Assembly: GCF_002312805.1 (NCBI RefSeq)
Contig: NZ_NMUA01000011.1
Location: 1-64,000, forward strand
Length of the DNA: 64,000 nucleotides
Source of the DNA: Sphingobium sp. D43FB
Lineage (GTDB): Bacteria; Pseudomonadota; Alphaproteobacteria; Sphingomonadales; Sphingomonadaceae
Direction: 5' to 3'
Part shown: one piece after another, positions 63,029 to 64,000 of the stretch
Numbering within the stretch: the first letter of the stretch is position 1
Layout of the letters: each line of letters begins with the position of its first letter
Notes under the pieces: generated by a model
Told to the model about the DNA's origin: nothing
Database searches by the model: none
What the model saw: the letters and a program-made list of their open reading frames with translations, nothing else
Translations under genes and position numbers: made by a program

Positions 63029-64000
63029 GCACGAGCTTTCTGAAGAATGCGGGCAACGGGCAGCAACGCCAGCAGCGCGAACGCCAGCCAGGCGAGCAAC
63101 AGGCCAAGCCCAGGCAGGCTGGCTTCGACCAGATCGCCCGTGGTCGCCGGTTTGAAGCGGAATTGCGGGATCGTCTGCCAATGGTCGGCGGAGATGCGCT
63201 TGCGCTGATCGGCACCGGCATCCTTGGCCTTGTCATCGGCATAGCGGACGGTGTCGGCCTGCAACTGGTTCAGCTGCTGGACCATGGCATAACGATAGGC
63301 TTCGGCCTGAGCCAGGAACCGGCGATGGCCTTCCAGGTCGGTGCCTGCCGCAGCCATCGACAGCCGGCGCAGGGCGATGGCTGGACTGATGATGCCGAAA
63401 TCGTCGGTCAGTCGGCTCTGCGCCTGCTGGACGGTGAAGCTGCGCTTGGCATAATCGTCGAACAGGCGCGATGTCAGCTTCTCACCTTCGACCGCGAGCA
63501 GGCCGTTATAATTGACCGGCAGATCCTCGATCCTGTCGACGCCATAGTGGCGCAGCACCTTTTGCCTGAAGGCGGTGAAGAAGGGATCGTCGGGATTATG
63601 TGCGTCGCCGAGACGATGCAGATCCTGCTGGATCGCGATGTCGGTTTCGAGCCGGGTGGGGAGCATGTGGGTTTGCGCCGCAATGTCAGGCGCAACGCGC
63701 GGGAGCAGGATGACAAGCACCGTCCAGAGCGCGAGCAACGCAAGCAGCGCGTCGCGCCCGCGCCGCACCAGCGCGGAAACCAGGATGACGATGATCGACC
63801 AAAGCGCCAGATAGGCACCATAGCCCAGCACCATGACGGCCATCGGCCCGGCCAGCGCGCCCGGCTGTCCCGCGATCAGCAGAAAGGCGGCCAGCGCGGG
63901 GAGGCCGACCAGCGCCGCGACTATGGCGAGCGCCAGCAACTTGCCCAGCAGCAGCGCGCGCGCGGAAACGCCCTGGACGAGCATCTGGCGCAGCGTGCCG
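63025..64000 (-). CDS. ABC-2 type permease with DUF3526, partial at window edge
   Basis: The C-terminal ~325 residues of a second related permease; the gene begins beyond position 64000 (the reading frame is open to the edge, with RQMLVQGVSARALLLGKLL at the visible start). It has several TM segments (LAIVAALVGLPALAAFLLI; AVMVLGYGAYLALWSIIVI) and a large extracytoplasmic domain. The tandem pair of DUF3526-type permeases with an ATPase is a recurring arrangement, so an ATPase gene is expected just beyond the right edge. Confidence 0.78.
   Translation of the reverse strand, partial: GTLRQMLVQGVSARALLLGKLLALAIVAALVGLPALAAFLLIAGQPGALAGPMAVMVLGYGAYLALWSIIVILVSALVRRGRDALLALLALWTVLVILLPRVAPDIAAQTHMLPTRLETDIAIQQDLHRLGDAHNPDDPFFTAFRQKVLRHYGVDRIEDLPVNYNGLLAVEGEKLTSRLFDDYAKRSFTVQQAQSRLTDDFGIISPAIALRRLSMAAAGTDLEGHRRFLAQAEAYRYAMVQQLNQLQADTVRYADDKAKDAGADQRKRISADHWQTIPQFRFKPATTGDLVEASLPGLGLLLAWLAFALLALLPVARILQKARA

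Overview
This 64-kb window is GC-rich chromosomal DNA that reads as a member of the Sphingomonadaceae (Alphaproteobacteria; Sphingobium or Sphingomonas type). The signs are an rRNA operon ending 5S-terminator-initiator tRNA, a DivK-type receiver, hemC-hemD followed by a mitofilin-like gene, ftsEX followed by ydcF and plsC, cobS/cobT next to dnaJ- and bolA-like genes, and several families of GC-rich palindromic intergenic repeats of the kind common in sphingomonads. No species call is made; no search could be run. Most of the window is housekeeping. No phage, insertion sequence or CRISPR array was seen.

Layout. 1-0.32 kb: end of an rRNA operon (5S, tRNA-fMet). 0.33-8.4 kb: purine nucleoside phosphorylase, amino-acid permease, MFS pump, an overlapping minus-strand chain (DUF3572, HAD, RidA, GDPD, COG3146) and DivK. 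8.4-12.6 kb: a PhoX phosphatase behind a good Pho box, rpmG (absent from simple long-ORF listings), a GDT1-like transporter and Dps. 12.6-20.7 kb: a coupled cobS-osmC-cobT-greB chain, Hsp70-like and J-domain proteins, BolA, pirin and an MJ0042 zinc-ribbon protein. 20.9-25.8 kb: ftsE-ftsX-ydcF-plsC converging on hisC-tyrA. 26-38 kb: an orphan HisKA_2 kinase, hemC-hemD-mitofilin, tsaD-gpsA-flippase, an adenosine-kinase-type sugar kinase, an EI24 protein and small lipoproteins. 38.5-42.2 kb: kdsA with a tiny protein carrying a phospholipase-A2-like motif, a membrane serine-hydrolase-like protein and a P450. 42.2-48.9 kb: a three-gene transglutaminase / circularly permuted ATP-grasp + alpha-E / transglutaminase-DUF2126 operon. 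49.3-51.4 kb: a TPP riboswitch and thiC. 51.4-54.7 kb: an accessory island with three different toxin-antitoxin modules and a DUF2442-DUF4160 pair. 54.9-64 kb: Atm1-type ABC exporter, thioesterase, oligopeptidase B, aminopeptidase P, tRNA-Thr and a pair of DUF3526-type ABC-2 permeases running off the end.

How genes work together. Tight ATGA/GTGA/TTGA stop-start overlaps are the dominant operon signature: DUF3572-HAD-RidA-GDPD-COG3146, cobS-osmC-cobT, bolA-pirin, ftsE-ftsX-ydcF, tsaD-gpsA, EI24-lipoprotein, PLA2-like-kdsA, hydrolase-P450, the transglutaminase operon and the ABC-2 permease pair. At hemC/hemD the overlap has been altered by an exact 15-bp tandem duplication.

Most worth following up: the ATP-grasp/alpha-E/transglutaminase operon, which is widespread in bacteria but has no established substrate; an in-frame palindromic repeat that has become coding sequence inside thiC; a diverged ~285-bp non-coding element present in two inverted copies with repeated GTCACAG motifs; the toxin-antitoxin array; and the PLA2-motif/hydrolase/P450 neighbourhood.
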